DNA of 64,000 nt from Stenogyne calaminthoides (Eukaryota; Streptophyta; Magnoliopsida; Lamiales; Lamiaceae). Under the pieces are notes generated by a model that saw nothing but the letters and a program-made list of their open reading frames with translations, did not search any database and had not been told where the DNA came from. The stretch covers positions 5,084,001-5,148,000 of the forward strand of contig JBBCBC010000012.1 of NCBI GenBank assembly GCA_037126765.1, read 5' to 3'. The position numbers and the translations under genes were made by a program. Below, piece after piece: positions 1 through 11,017 of this stretch; the stretch's first letter is position 1; each line of letters begins with the position of its first letter.

Positions 1-202
1 AGCATTTATTTGCTTTTTTTTTTTTGGTAATTTAATTTTATAAGCAATTATTTTTTATTATTAAGCATAGATTAGCATACTATAACATGCTACAACATAG
101 TGACATTATTCATATTAATAATACAAGACGCGCATTAAAAAAAAAAAAAACACATTTTTATAAATTTTATATTATAATTACGACACCACAAATACTAAAT
201 TA

Positions 203-252
<50 letters not shown>

Positions 253-890
253 GGGCTTATATGTTATTTTTAGGTGATTTTTATATAGGAATAACATAAC
301 TCTAAACATATATTTGTATCATTCTAAAATCGTGCATAGCACGAGAGAAAATACTAGTATCAATAAAAATAAAATTTATTTTGTGAAATTTGTTCATAGT
401 ATAAAACTCGTATTATTATACTTATAAATTGCTAACACTGCTCTTATAAACTAGTACATAAAACATTTAATATTATGAATACATTTTGTAAATGCAATGA
501 TATCAATTGATAAGTGTAGCGTTATTAATTTGTATGTATAGTGGTATAAATTTTATAATATGAACAAAACTAGAGATATACTCTAATAAAAAAAAATCAC
601 AAACTCATTTATAAGAAGATTTAGTTAAGTTTCTTTGACACTAACGATAGTTGCCAAAAATTATGCAGAGAATATTAAAATGGTAAGAGCAAATATCATT
701 TGCAACCTATAAAATGACTCTTTTATCAATTTACAATTTGTATAAATTTTATTATTCGATTGTCATCTACATTATATGAAATTGACATATTGCCGCCTCA
801 AGCAAGAATTTCCCGATATTGATATATATTATATATGTAAAATTATCTTAATATACTGGATAATTCCTTTTAAGAGTTGTTGGTATATAT
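1..890. other. AT-rich intergenic DNA
   Basis: No coding frame, RNA gene or clear repeat boundary is visible. The stretch is strongly AT-rich with poly-A and poly-T runs and one TA microsatellite. Confidence 0.6.
203..246. repeat. (TA)n microsatellite
   Basis: Nearly uninterrupted TA dinucleotides followed by a short AG tract. Confidence 0.9.
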
Positions 891-1402
891 ATCCGTGATT
901 TCAGAACCGGACCGGATCGGCCGGTTCAACCGGTTCAATCGAAAACCGGTCAGGAAACCGGTCCAATTACTCCTAAATAACCGTTTTTCCGGTTAAACCG
1001 GGATAAACCGGCCGGAACCGGAAAAAACCAGTGAAACCGGAAAACCGTCGGACCGGTGGAACCGGATTTCTCTTCGTATTTCATTTACTTCTATCCCTGA
1101 CAAAAACGCAACCGCCCAGCTTCTCAACTTTATTTTTAATCCTCTCCACGCCATCACCGTCGGTGTCCCCACGTCGTCGGCGTCTTCCACAACTCACGAG
1201 TCGCGACTCCTCTTACTCACGGCGGCGTCAGTTTTCCTTGAACTGATTCTTTTTTTGCCCTTCTTCACCCTTATTCACTTTATATATACATATATACATA
1301 CATACATATTATATATACAGCGGGGTGGTGCGTGTGTTATTTATTGTGCCATAGTGGGTCCCGTGTCAAGTTTTTTAAGTTGGGTCTTATATTAGTAGAA
1401 TA

Positions 1403-1578
1403 CTCCCTACGTCCTGGGATTATTGCGACATAGAAATCGGACCATAAATCAAGAAAAGTGGGATAAAGTGGGTTTGAGAGTGTATTAATATTATATTTAT
1501 TTTCTTTTTAATAGTGTTGCAGTAATGTTGGGACGTCCCAATAAGGCAAGTGTTACAGTAATGTTGGGACGGAGGGAG
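1403..1578. mobile_element. Stowaway-like MITE, copy 1
   Basis: It starts with CTCCCTACGTCC and ends with GGACGGAGGGAG, the inverted termini typical of Stowaway (Tc1/mariner) MITEs. The interior matches the copy at 34,986-35,184, including the words AGTGGGATAAA and GCAGTAATGTTGGGACGTCC. A clean TA duplication is not preserved on the right side. Confidence 0.75.
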
Positions 1579-1693
1579 GAGTTAATATTTTAATTAATTT
1601 TATTAATTTAGGTGCTTAATATAGGAGTATTATAGTAGTTATTGACTTATTGTGCCATAGTGGGTCCCTGTCAAGTTTAGAATGTTATATTTA

Positions 1694-1811
1694 GGGTGTG
1701 TTTTGAAACACTTAAAACAGCTTTCAGAAGCACTTATTTTCAAAAATTGTGAGAAAAAGTTTTAAAAATAAGTGTTTCTGGAAGTTGTTTTAAGTGTTTC
1801 AAAACACGCCC
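1694..1811. mobile_element. Tourist-like MITE (PIF/Harbinger), copy 1
   Basis: A 118-bp near-perfect hairpin whose arms begin GGGTGTGTTTTGAAACACTT. It is flanked by the 3-bp direct repeat TTA (1691-1693 and 1812-1814), the target-site type of PIF/Harbinger MITEs. Confidence 0.85.
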
Positions 1812-2094
1812 TTAGTTGTAGTTATTATAGCTTATTGATTGTTAATTAGAATTGTTATTGTTAATAAAAAAGTTAAATGGGCAAAATTTAATAATTTATT
1901 ACTATTATTTTATATGTATTCCTTATCAAGTGGTCAACAATCTAATAACAGTTGAACCATCGGTCTAACCGGTTGAACCGGTTGGACCGACAACCGGTGC
2001 CTACTCTGGTTTGGTCTCCTATTCGATTATGATACTGATACATATCTTAAATTAGACAAGACATTTCCGCTTTAGCTTTTACAGACAACATTAA

Positions 2095-2212
2095 GGGTGT
2101 GTTTTGAAACACTTAAAATAATTTACAGAAGCACTTATTTTCAAAGCTCCCTCTCATAGCTTTTGAAAATAAGTGCTTTTAGAAGCTGTTTTAAGTGTGT
2201 CAAAACACACCC
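2095..2212. mobile_element. Tourist-like MITE (PIF/Harbinger), copy 2
   Basis: Same length (118 bp) and same arms as the copy at 1,694, with a different loop. It is flanked by TAA (2092-2094 and 2213-2215). Confidence 0.85.
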
Positions 2213-2587
2213 TAAAAGGTTTGATAATAGATCGATCCACTGACCAAAGGGGTGAAAAAAAAAAGCTACTTGCAGATTGATAGTACTATATACAATATGA
2301 CGTCAAACTTCTTGTTTTTCTTGCTAATTATTTTAAAAGCTTGAATTTTATATGTGATCAAACAATTAAAGATGATAATCAAAATAAAGTATGTTTTTTT
2401 ATAATATAATTATATCGAAAGGAATTAACTGGATAAATTAATCAATATATATCATAACTTTTCATAACACAATCCAAGCAAGCATAGCAATTACATATGG
2501 ATCATCAATGGTTTTCTGAATTAGAATAGTTTACTTTTTTTGTTCAAAGTAATTATTGGCATATATATTGTGTATATTACTGGTGGG

Positions 2588-3092
2588 TAAGGGCGGACCT
2601 ACATGGGGCAAGGGGTCCCTGGACCACTTGAATTTATATACATGGAGAGAAACATATTTGTATGAGACGAATCACAATTGAAACGGAGTATAATTTAGAT
2701 ATTAACACTTTAACACTTTAGAAGGAAGTGAGTTGATTTATGTTAGTTTGTACTCAGTCTAATGTATAAAACCGCATCATATGGGTTTTTATCTTTTAAA
2801 TTATTTGTTGTTAACTTGATGAGGTTAGAGTTTTTGGCTAATTTTAAAGTGTATCTTCTTTTTCTATATAAATTTTCTTATTATCTTTCAGGTTGGGAAG
2901 AATGAGTGAAGAGAAAGAGATTTGTATAATTTTAATTTTAAATATATATATATATATATATATATAAATATATTTGACTCGGTTAATATAAAAAGATATT
3001 AATTTAAATGATTTTTTAATATATATAAAATTTTGAAAGTGTATTTAATTATAATTTATTATAAATTGGGTAATTTCTGGGTCCGTCCCCTG
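2588..3092. mobile_element. Non-autonomous DNA element with GGGCGGACC ends
   Basis: The left end reads AAGGGCGGACCTACATGGGG and the right end GGGTCCGTCCCCTG, an imperfect inverted pair seen in small hAT-like plant elements. The AT-rich interior carries another MITE (2662-2790) and a (TA)n run. The target duplication is unclear. Confidence 0.45.
2662..2790. mobile_element. GAGACGGAG-type MITE, copy 1
   Basis: Shares the core 'ACGGAGTATAATTTAGA...TTAACACTTTA' organisation with copies at 38.6, 40.9, 53.1, 53.9 and 54.1 kb. Both ends carry GAGAC/GTCTC-type words in inverted orientation. Confidence 0.6.
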
Positions 3093-3104
3093 CGGATAGG
3101 GGTC

Positions 3105-3820
3105 AACGCATATCTTGATTGGGGTCAACGCATATCTTGAGAAATTCGATCCGTTCTAGTCCAACAAACTCAAGTTGCAAGTTGCAACTTGCAAGTTATT
3201 TAATTATTTAATTATTATCTTTGGTTTAAGCCCAACATGTTTATGGCCTTTGTTTAGTTTTCAGCTTTAAGTATTTAAACTCTACCTCGGACAACTTTGA
3301 GAATTAAATTAGGATTTCCCTTATTCTCTATTATTGTACCCCATGTTGCCATCTAGTAACATGTAGATAGTAATCATAACATAGACATCGGTCAATCAAA
3401 CCCTTGAAAAAGATAATTTATTAACAATTAAATGCAAGTATCGATGGTTTTCTAATTTTTTTAATTTTTTTTAAAGTTTTTTCACAAATTTAAATAAGGC
3501 AATAATTACAAATTAAATATTTCTATTTGATTTAGTCAATTAATAATTAAATCTCTCCAATTCAATATTTTTTAACAACTATTGAATTGAATAAATAAGT
3601 AAAATATTAATCCATTATAAAATAATAATATAATATTTTTATAAATTCTATTATGAAATTTGTTCATAATATGAACATGATAACATCGCCGAAATAAATG
3701 CGATGATACTTTTATATTATTAACTAATTTCATGGAACTTTGCTCAATTATATTATTAAAGATGGTGTGGGAAGTTTCTAATGTGAATGTTTGAACATTT
3801 TTTTTTAAATTTTTTTTTAG
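3105..3820. other. Intergenic DNA with a 20-bp tandem duplication
   Basis: The word GGGGTCAACGCATATCTTGA occurs twice in a row near 3,101-3,141. The rest is AT-rich with no supportable gene. Confidence 0.5.
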
Positions 3821-4839
3821 GCAAGAAAAGACCTCATAATTAGAGAAAGAGGTTATGTCACGTGGTAACTATGGAAACATGAGACAATTCAGGAAGCGAA
3901 AATCACATAGTAAAAGTCATCGCGCCAAACCTAGGCCGCGACGACCTCACTTATTTATGGCTGGCATAATTCAAGGGTTTAATACACGCCCCATTAATGA
4001 TTGTAATTAATGACTTGTAAAGCTTATAAATATGAGTTAAATCCACAATAAAATGGCCAAAACTTTTAGCACAAAAAAGACACAAGTGCAAACCTAAATT
4101 CTTGTGTTCTTGCGCATTTATTATTGTTGTTTTTATATTTATTGTTTGTTACCCTAGATGTAATTTCTAGGTTACAACAATTGGGGCTAGAAGGAAGGTC
4201 TTCTAATAGAATTTTACTGAATTTTTTTTTGGACCTTTATCCAAAATCCCATGAAAACCCACTGAATTATGATGGAATAAAACAAGAGAGCAACTACAAG
4301 CACACACAAGGAGTCATCCTCATCTGAAGGAGGGCGATTCAAGAATATGGAGGACATTATAGGACTCAAGAAGACTTGAAGATGGCCATGGAGTTTCTCC
4401 GAAGCGTCAACCAGATATGAGGGGTGAACCCAGTCAAGCCCGCCCAAACATAAGGGACCCAAAGTACGCTCTAATGTCGAAAAACTAATGCAAGGTGGAA
4501 GATGACGACAAGAACAGAGGCCAAATACAGTGGATCATGCCACCCCAACAATCGAGGAAGTACAGAAGCTCCCAAAGGGAGTACGAGAGACATGCTATAT
4601 CTCGTAACACTGGCTACGACATTGAGGGCCAAATGCTCAGCTAGGTGATTCCGTGTTGAATCGCCTCGGGAAAAATGTCGGCTACAGGGTATCTTGCTGG
4701 AAGGCAATTATAGGCCGACTAGGTGGGAAAGAGAAGTCTCTCTTTCCATCCAGGGAGGCCCCGATTGTTGAGCGATCGAGGCCGTCTGTGCATAGCCATT
4801 TAGGCTCACAGGCTCCCATCCGGCCTTAACATCCGAACA

Positions 4840-5531
4840 ATGAAAATGGCCAATACTCCAAACACCAAGGCTATGCAAGAACGAGTCGATAATCAAACCG
4901 GTCAACACGTGTTGACCACCCTCCCAAGCTCGCCACTAGGCCCCACGGTGATGCTCACCCCGGTGCAGCCCAAGATTAACACTACTTCGATCGACCGTTA
5001 CAACAAAAAAACAAAATCCAGGGTACACGTGGGGAAATATTCCACCTACACGACCTCGATGGTGGCCCAGACGCGATCATGTGCCGACTATTACCACTTA
5101 CCTTGGGCGACCAGACACACTGATGGTTCACCTTATTGACGCCAATGTCAATTAAATCATTCCATCGGCTGGGTCGGCTGTTCTTAAACCACTTCGCCAC
5201 GATGGCACCTCGCCCGTCGACCAAACAACGCCTAGTTAATGTTAAGCAGGGCAATGACGAATCTGATAAGGCTTACTTTGAGCGGGTGGATAAGCTTATT
5301 CTAGAGGGAGAGACCCTTGGCGACGAAGCCAAGGAACTTGGGGCAGTAGGCGACCTCAAGGTCAACACAAAATTGTGGAGATTAATGAACACACATATCC
5401 CTCATTTATGCCGACTTGTGATACCGGGCAGGGAACCTGGTATACAATGTAGAGCTCGTTGCTTCACGATTAAGCTAGTAGGGAGAAGGAAGCGAGCACA
5501 AAAAGAGCCAAATCTCGGTACAAAAAGCTGA
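4840..5531 (+). pseudogene. gypsy gag fragment
   Basis: The reading frame around 5,136-5,400 encodes the retrotransposon gag pattern 'FHRLGRLFLNHFA' followed by 'VKQGNDESDKAYFERV', which matches the capsid core of plant Ty3/gypsy elements. The upstream frame (4,840-5,139) is a Thr/Pro-rich N-terminal part in another frame, so at least one frameshift or deletion separates them. It carries no catalytic function; gag would form the virus-like particle. Confidence 0.7.
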
Positions 5532-5584
5532 ACACGCACTATAAAGCACCTAGCACCTTCAAACCATTCAATGATGATGTCGAG

Positions 5585-5803
5585 GTGAAACTCCTTGAGG
5601 TCCTAAACACGTCGTTGGGGCATGTGTTCAACCAAATTAGATATAAACAACTGATAAGCCGACCAAGAAAGATTCTCAAGGAGTCGGATAAGATGAGTCC
5701 AAATAAGTATTTTCAATACCACAAAAGTGTGGTACACAATACGAGCGAATGTAGGGATCTTCTTCGACAACTATGGAAGTTATTAGAAGAAGGAAAAAGT
5801 TGA
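5585..5803 (+). pseudogene. gypsy gag C-terminal region with degenerate zinc-knuckle-like segment
   Basis: The frame contains 'SPNKYFQYHKSVVHNTSECRD', related to the KYCxFHxxxGHxTxxC segment of plant gypsy gag. The first Cys is Phe and the internal Gly-His is changed, so the metal knuckle is probably lost. It lies in line with the gag and protease pieces on either side. Confidence 0.6.
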
Positions 5804-6036
5804 ATGAGTTCGTCAAACAATCTCACATAAATGTCGATCAGTGATAGAATCCTCTAGCTCGCCAGCAACATGAGGTAGCTTCCCCAGCAGGCAAACGAGC
5901 CAACAATGAGCGTTAGGTGTCTCCATTCCCTAAAAATGCCGACGGGCATGTCGTGCATATTATCTCACCCCTCGGGGGAGTAGTGGGCAACCTCCTGGCT
6001 TCGTCATCTTTATCCAACTAGAGGCAAAAAGCCTAG

Positions 6037-6303
6037 ATGAGGGTCATGCATAATATTCATCAAATATGTCTACCAGTGAACACCATGTCCCAACGAACTA
6101 ATATTATTACCTTCTCGGAGGAGGATAAGGACGAGGTAATTTATCCCAACATCGATCCCCTAGTTGTCTCGGTGAAGATCATGGGGGTCCTCATCCACCG
6201 CTTGTTGATCGACAATGGCGCTTTCTGCAAAATCCTTTTCAAGAATGGGATGGACCAAATCGACTACTTTTTTGACCAAATCGAGCCATGCGAGCACTCG
6301 TGA
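6037..6303 (+). pseudogene. gypsy aspartic protease fragment
   Basis: The frame shows 'ITFSEEDKDEVIYPN' followed by a VVSV-x-IMG stretch and 'RLLIDNGAFCKILF', the layout around the active-site Asp of plant gypsy proteases, which normally have DNGSS or DTGAS. The Asp is kept; downstream residues are altered. The frame closes shortly afterwards and no polymerase follows. Confidence 0.65.
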
Positions 6304-6624
6304 AGGGTTTTGACGACGCCGTTGTCAAGTCCTACGGGATTATCAGGTTGGCGGTTGAACAGACTTCTAGTTTGGATGTCGAGGTTAGGGCGACTAGACA
6401 GTTAGATTTCATTGTAATCGACCTTGGATGTTGAGGTTAGGGCGACTAGACAGTTAGATTTCATTATAATCGACCTGCCATCGACCTTTAATGGATTCCA
6501 TCCTTGGCAGGCCTTTTGAACACGAGTTTGGGCTGCGACTTCACTCATTTCTATTGTGTAAAATTTCCCACTACAAGTGACGGAGTCTATATATATATCA
6601 ATTTTTACATCAATTGTGCATATT

Positions 6625-6765
6625 TTGAAACAATGTTAGTTGTTTCATTAATGGTATCAATTGCTAAATTACCATGAAGTGGTACTTGCATGCCAATTAT
6701 ACGATAAAAAATGATCTATATAAGATCGACGCTACATATATAAATAATTGAATAAATATAAAAAA
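6625..6765. repeat. Dispersed repeat, copy without MITE insertion
   Basis: This unit (GAAACAATGTTAGTTG... AAATAATTGAATAAATAT) recurs at 10,365-10,900, where a 364-bp MITE splits it. It therefore shows an approximate pre-insertion state. Confidence 0.65.
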
Positions 6766-6774
6766 CAGTGATAC

Positions 6775-6948
6775 TGTGAGAATGATTAGAATATCACCGT
6801 TGAATTGGTGATAGGAGAAATCTATTATTAATAGAACGATTACAGGAATACAACAACTTTCCCAAGATACACGGGAGATTTACATGGAAAGAATATAAAA
6901 TATATAAATACATGGTCAAAAGAATAATTACTATTCTTTATCTCTAAT
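6775..6948 (-). repeat. copia derivative 3' LTR
   Basis: Direct repeat of 7823-7996 (one T/G difference). On the minus strand it is preceded by the purine-rich tract TTGACGGGGGGTAT (6949-6962), the plus-strand primer site. Confidence 0.85.
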
Positions 6949-6949
6949 A

Positions 6950-7440
6950 CCCCCCGTCAAGCGCCGCGTGGGGTGAAGGCACACACAGAGCTTGGAACGA
7001 AGAAACTCAAATGCCGGACGAGGGAGGCTCTTCGTGAAGATGTCTGCTATCTGAAGATGTGAAGGAACAAAGCTAGTTGATAACTTCCCAGAAGAGACGA
7101 GCTCACGAACAAAGTGATAGTCCAAATCAATATGCTTGGCACGCTTATGGGCAACAGGATTCTGGCTCAAGAACAGAGCACTCTTATTGTCACACAAAAG
7201 AGTCGGACGAGAAGCTATGGTCGAACGGAGCTCACGGAGAAGATTAGTGACCCAAACCAATTCAGAAGCTGCATTCGCTAATGTCCCACTCAGATTCACA
7301 AATTGATCGGGCAACCATTGGTTGTTTCTTAGCAGACCAAGAAACAAGATTTCCCCCAATAAAAATAGAGTAACCATAGGTGGAACGACGCGTCTCGGTG
7401 CAACGGGCCCAGTTAGCATCGGAATATCCCAAAACAGAAG
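6950..7440 (-). pseudogene. copia RNase H (C-terminal) fragment
   Basis: The minus-strand frame encodes 'LANAASELVWVTNLLRELRS', then 'LLCDNKSALFLSQNPVAHKR' and 'KHIDLDYHFVRELV', the classic C-terminal RNase H stretch of plant Ty1/copia polyproteins, ending at the 3' LTR. A frameshift separates it from the upstream YSDANWA segment near 7,420, so the domain is broken. Confidence 0.8.
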
Positions 7441-7442
7441 TA

Positions 7443-7805
7443 TCGGGCGGGCATTTTCAAGCCCCGCTACCCTCTTGATTTAGCTTCCACTGCCTTATTA
7501 TTCGCTCTCGTTTCCACCACTGAGCCTCGTGGATTTAAGTCTGCAGCCAAGCGTCCCGAGTGGCTTGCTGCTATGCAAGAGGAAATTGATGCCCTCCGTT
7601 CGAATCACACATGGGATTTGGTACCCCGCCCTCCGGGTACGAATATTGTGGGCTCGAAATGGGTTTTTTGAAACAATGTTTCATGCTGATGGCTCGATTG
7701 AACGTCACAAGGCCCGTCTTGTTGCTCAGGGCTTCACACAAATTCCGGGAACCGATTTTCATCACACGTTTAGTCCGGTTGTCAAAGCTGCAACCGTTCG
7801 CATTA
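7443..7805 (+). pseudogene. copia reverse transcriptase N-terminal fragment, inverted
   Basis: The plus strand encodes 'RPEWLAAMQEEIDALRSNHT', 'GSKWVF' and, in a shifted frame from about 7,670, 'GSIERHKARLVAQGFTQ' and 'FSPVVKAATVRI'. This is the start of a copia reverse transcriptase. It runs opposite to the LTRs, primer site and RNase H of the same element, which indicates an internal inversion. The segment stops just before the primer-binding site. Confidence 0.8.
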
Positions 7806-7806
7806 A

Positions 7807-7822
7807 CCTGGCTCTGATACCA
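7807..7822 (-). promoter_or_regulatory. Primer-binding site (tRNA-Met type)
   Basis: On the minus strand TGGTATCAGAGCCAGG directly follows the 5' LTR, complementary to the 3' end of initiator tRNA-Met as in most plant copia elements. Confidence 0.85.
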
Positions 7823-7996
7823 TGTGAGAATGATTAGAATATCACCGTTGAATTGGTGATAGGAGAAATCTATTATTAATAGAACGATTACAGGAATACA
7901 ACAACTTTCCCAAGATACACGGGAGATGTACATGGAAAGAATATAAAATATATAAATACATGGTCAAAAGAATAATTACTATTCTTTATCTCTAAT
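7823..7996 (-). repeat. copia derivative 5' LTR
   Basis: Partner of 6775-6948; on the minus strand it ends ...TTCTCACA next to the primer-binding site. Confidence 0.85.
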
Positions 7997-8408
7997 GGAT
8001 AAGAATTAATAGAGTTCACCGTGGACTACAAATTTTTATCCTGAACAATTCTCATTGTTATCTCATTCACTACATTCCGATAAGTCTTCCTTATCATGGC
8101 CCAAACTTTTCTCCTTTCTTTTTATATAAAATCGCAGCATTTATATATTGATTAATTAGCTTAGATCTTCATGCACAAACTTTACTAAATCAACTCATGC
8201 ATACGTCAAACAACTAAAAGATTGAGCTTATCATTCTTGCAACCATTCATTGATTAATTACAATTTACATATACATAAATGGAAAAAGGTACACAGTGGT
8301 AGCCGCACGCACAAGTAGCACGTACATACACTTACATGCAACATCACACGTACATACACTTAAAAAAAACAAATACATACAATTACATGATGTTAATTAA
8401 AGTCCCAA
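7997..8408. other. 3' flank of SWEET
   Basis: AT-rich DNA with no ORF or repeat I can name; probably contains the SWEET 3' UTR and polyadenylation region. Confidence 0.4.
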
Positions 8409-10963
8409 TCAAAGTTTAGGCAAAGTGTGATTATTCATCTGAGAAGCAAGTGCAATTTTGTCCGATTGCAAGACTGCCCTTAATTTCACAATCTCAATAA
8501 TTTGGTGGTCCGAAATATTTTGGTCCTCCAACCCCACAACTTGCTTTTGCTCATGATCATTAGTCGTGTTTTTGTTTGTATTTTTGTACATTAAGTACAG
8601 CAGCATCTGGATTACTCCAAAGCTGAAACCCAGCACATTTGGAACCTATAAATATGAAGAAAAAAAATTAATTATAATTTAAAGAAATTATAATTAGATA
8701 ATTATGTGGAAAAAAAATTAATGTGGGTTGGTCTTACTGCAACGACAAAATCTTTGATTAGAAGACCATAGAAAAACCACATGACAGCACTTAGTGTAAG
8801 GAAGAATGATAGAAGAAATGGCATATACTCAACACTCTTGGTTTTTATAACTCGTCGCTGCAAAAAGAAACGAAAAATAGTTAATCGATATAACATTTAT
8901 ATGTTGAAACAAAACTAAATTAAGGAATTATTCTTGTATACACCAATTGCATAGTACTGCAACAGGTGTTTTTTGAAAAGTATCCATCCCATAAAATATT
9001 ACGCCAACTTTTGGGTACATAATTTAAGAAAAATGTGTAATGAGTGGAATGAGATCACCTATTATATAATTGGTGTTCCACTTTGCATTCCATAATATGG
9101 GTGGATGACATATAGAATGATAAAAATTAATATCCAACGAATCACCATGCATACTCTAGGTCCAAGTATTAAAGATTCAGAAGGGTGAAACACCAATGGA
9201 ATACGAAAAGAGGAACAGAGGAATCAAACTGATCAATAATGAGTGGAGTGTAGAAGAGTAATTTTGTAAATTTTTATGTATAAAGTAAATAAAATTGTTT
9301 GATTGAGTGTATGTATGAGTCCAAAAAAGTCGACATATTTTGTGCAAATATGTGAATATTGTGAGGACAAAATTTAATGTGAAGTTTCTTTTTATAGGCC
9401 ATGCAAAATGTTGTGGGACGTCCTAATAAGGAAAATATGAAATGTCAGTAGTTATTTTCGTTGAACAATATTAGTTGTTTTCAGTGAACAATATTCCTTA
9501 TTTTCACTAAACGGGATTAGCTGGTTAGTGATTAGTGGTTTTCACTGGACATTAATTATTATTTTGTTTTCATGGAACAGTATTAGTTGTACACACGAGT
9601 GTTACTCTTAAATTAATTAGTTAATTAATTTATAGAACAATATTTAATCAGTGCATGTAATGCTCACCACAATGCACAAGGAGAAGACTAGACAAATCCA
9701 ACCAACAACAATGGCTCGTTGGGACGGTTTCACAAGATAAAGAGTGGAGACAACGATGAACCCGAACCCACAAACTATAAGTAGTACAAGCAGCTTAATG
9801 GTTTGTACCTGCATGCATACCAAATTAATAATTAACATGTGACGTATATTAAAGATACAAAACAGTAATTAATTATTATATTAAAATATGAGAGATTAAT
9901 TAATTAATTATAAAAAGTGTGACATACCCGTGCCTTCTTTGGTGCGTAGAAAATATAGAAACAAATGTAGATAGTCTCGATGAAAAGGCCGACGGAATTA
10001 ATAGTAATGACTAGTGTGGTATTTGATTTGAGAAAAGCATAGAATATCCAGAGCATGCAACTGAAGAGTGCAACTACGTATGGGACCGACTGGAAACCTT
10101 CACTTGTTTTTTTCTTGTAGATTTGGTAGAATGTTGGTCTGCAATAAGTACAAAATGTTCAATATAATTTCAGCTTAGTTTATAAACATGAAATTTTTAC
10201 TAATTGAAGAGAAAATGAAAGAAATTAACTTACATTGGAGAAAGAAACACCATGAACGAGACAATATTGCCTGCAAAATTATAACAAATAAATTAAATTG
10301 AAATATGTAAATATATATTGCAAAATCTTGTATAAATCTATTTAACATTGGTTTGCACTTTGTGGCTATTTTGAAACAGTATTAGTCTGTTTCATTAATA
10401 GTATCAGTTGCTACATTAAAAATCATTAGTTATTTTACTATAAAGTGGTACTTGCATACGAATTGCAGGGATTTAAATCGAAATGATCCCGTAACTTTAC
10501 ACCTTTATTGAAAAGGTCCCGTATATATCACATGTTTCAATTTAGTCCCGTATGTTTTCAATTTGTGCCGATTTAGTCCCAAATTGCTGGAGACCGGTCA
10601 AACTACCCAAAAATGACGTCGTTTTATGATAAATTCCCGACCGAAATTAGGGGCACGTGTATCACACGCCCCTAAAACGACATCGTTTTTGGGTAGTTTG
10701 ACCGATTTCCGGCTATTTGGGACTAAATCGGCACAAATTGAAAACATATGGGACTAAATTAAAACATGCGATATATATGAGATCTTTTCAATAAAGGTGC
10801 AAAGTTACGGGACCATTTCGATTTAAATCCCCGAATTGCATGATAAAAATTGTTCTACATTAGACCAACACTCCATATATAAATAAATAATTGAATAAAT
10901 ATGCATGAGAGTGAGTGCACTTTTTGGACGTGCCATATGGGATGAGATCACATATTTTGTTCC

Positions 10964-11017
<54 letters not shown>

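Larger units (their letters stand above)
895..2010. mobile_element. Non-autonomous DNA transposon with CCGG-dense ends
   Basis: Both ends are packed with the palindromic words ACCGGTT and AACCGG (895-1060 and about 1955-2005), in roughly inverted arrangement, which is typical of subterminal repeats of a cut-and-paste element. The interior (1065-1250) is more GC-rich and Ser/Arg-coding on the plus strand, possibly a captured 5'-leader-like fragment; I do not recognise a protein. A Stowaway-like and a Tourist-like MITE lie inside it. No target duplication was identified, so the limits are approximate. Confidence 0.5.
3830..6560 (+). mobile_element. Ty3/gypsy retrotransposon remnant (gag-protease only)
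   Basis: Decayed gag and protease pieces in gypsy order lie on the plus strand (4,840-6,303). The 3,830-4,180 stretch upstream has a TATA-like word (TTATAAATATG near 4,023) and may be what is left of a 5' LTR, but no partner LTR is present. Reverse transcriptase, RNase H and integrase are missing. Frames change several times, so this is an old, non-functional remnant. It is more GC-rich than its surroundings. Confidence 0.7.
6775..7996 (-). mobile_element. Young Ty1/copia derivative with inverted internal segment
   Basis: Two 174-bp LTRs (6775-6948 and 7823-7996) differ by a single base by eye, so insertion or conversion is recent. A tRNA-Met-type primer site abuts the right LTR and a purine tract abuts the left one, so the element reads on the minus strand. 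The roughly 870-bp interior holds an RNase H piece in the expected orientation and a reverse-transcriptase piece in the opposite orientation. It cannot be autonomous. Confidence 0.85.

Noticed and set aside
4214..5254. Minus-strand frames opposite the gypsy gag
   Set aside because: Antisense shadows of the GC-richer retroelement; the plus strand carries recognisable gag and protease.
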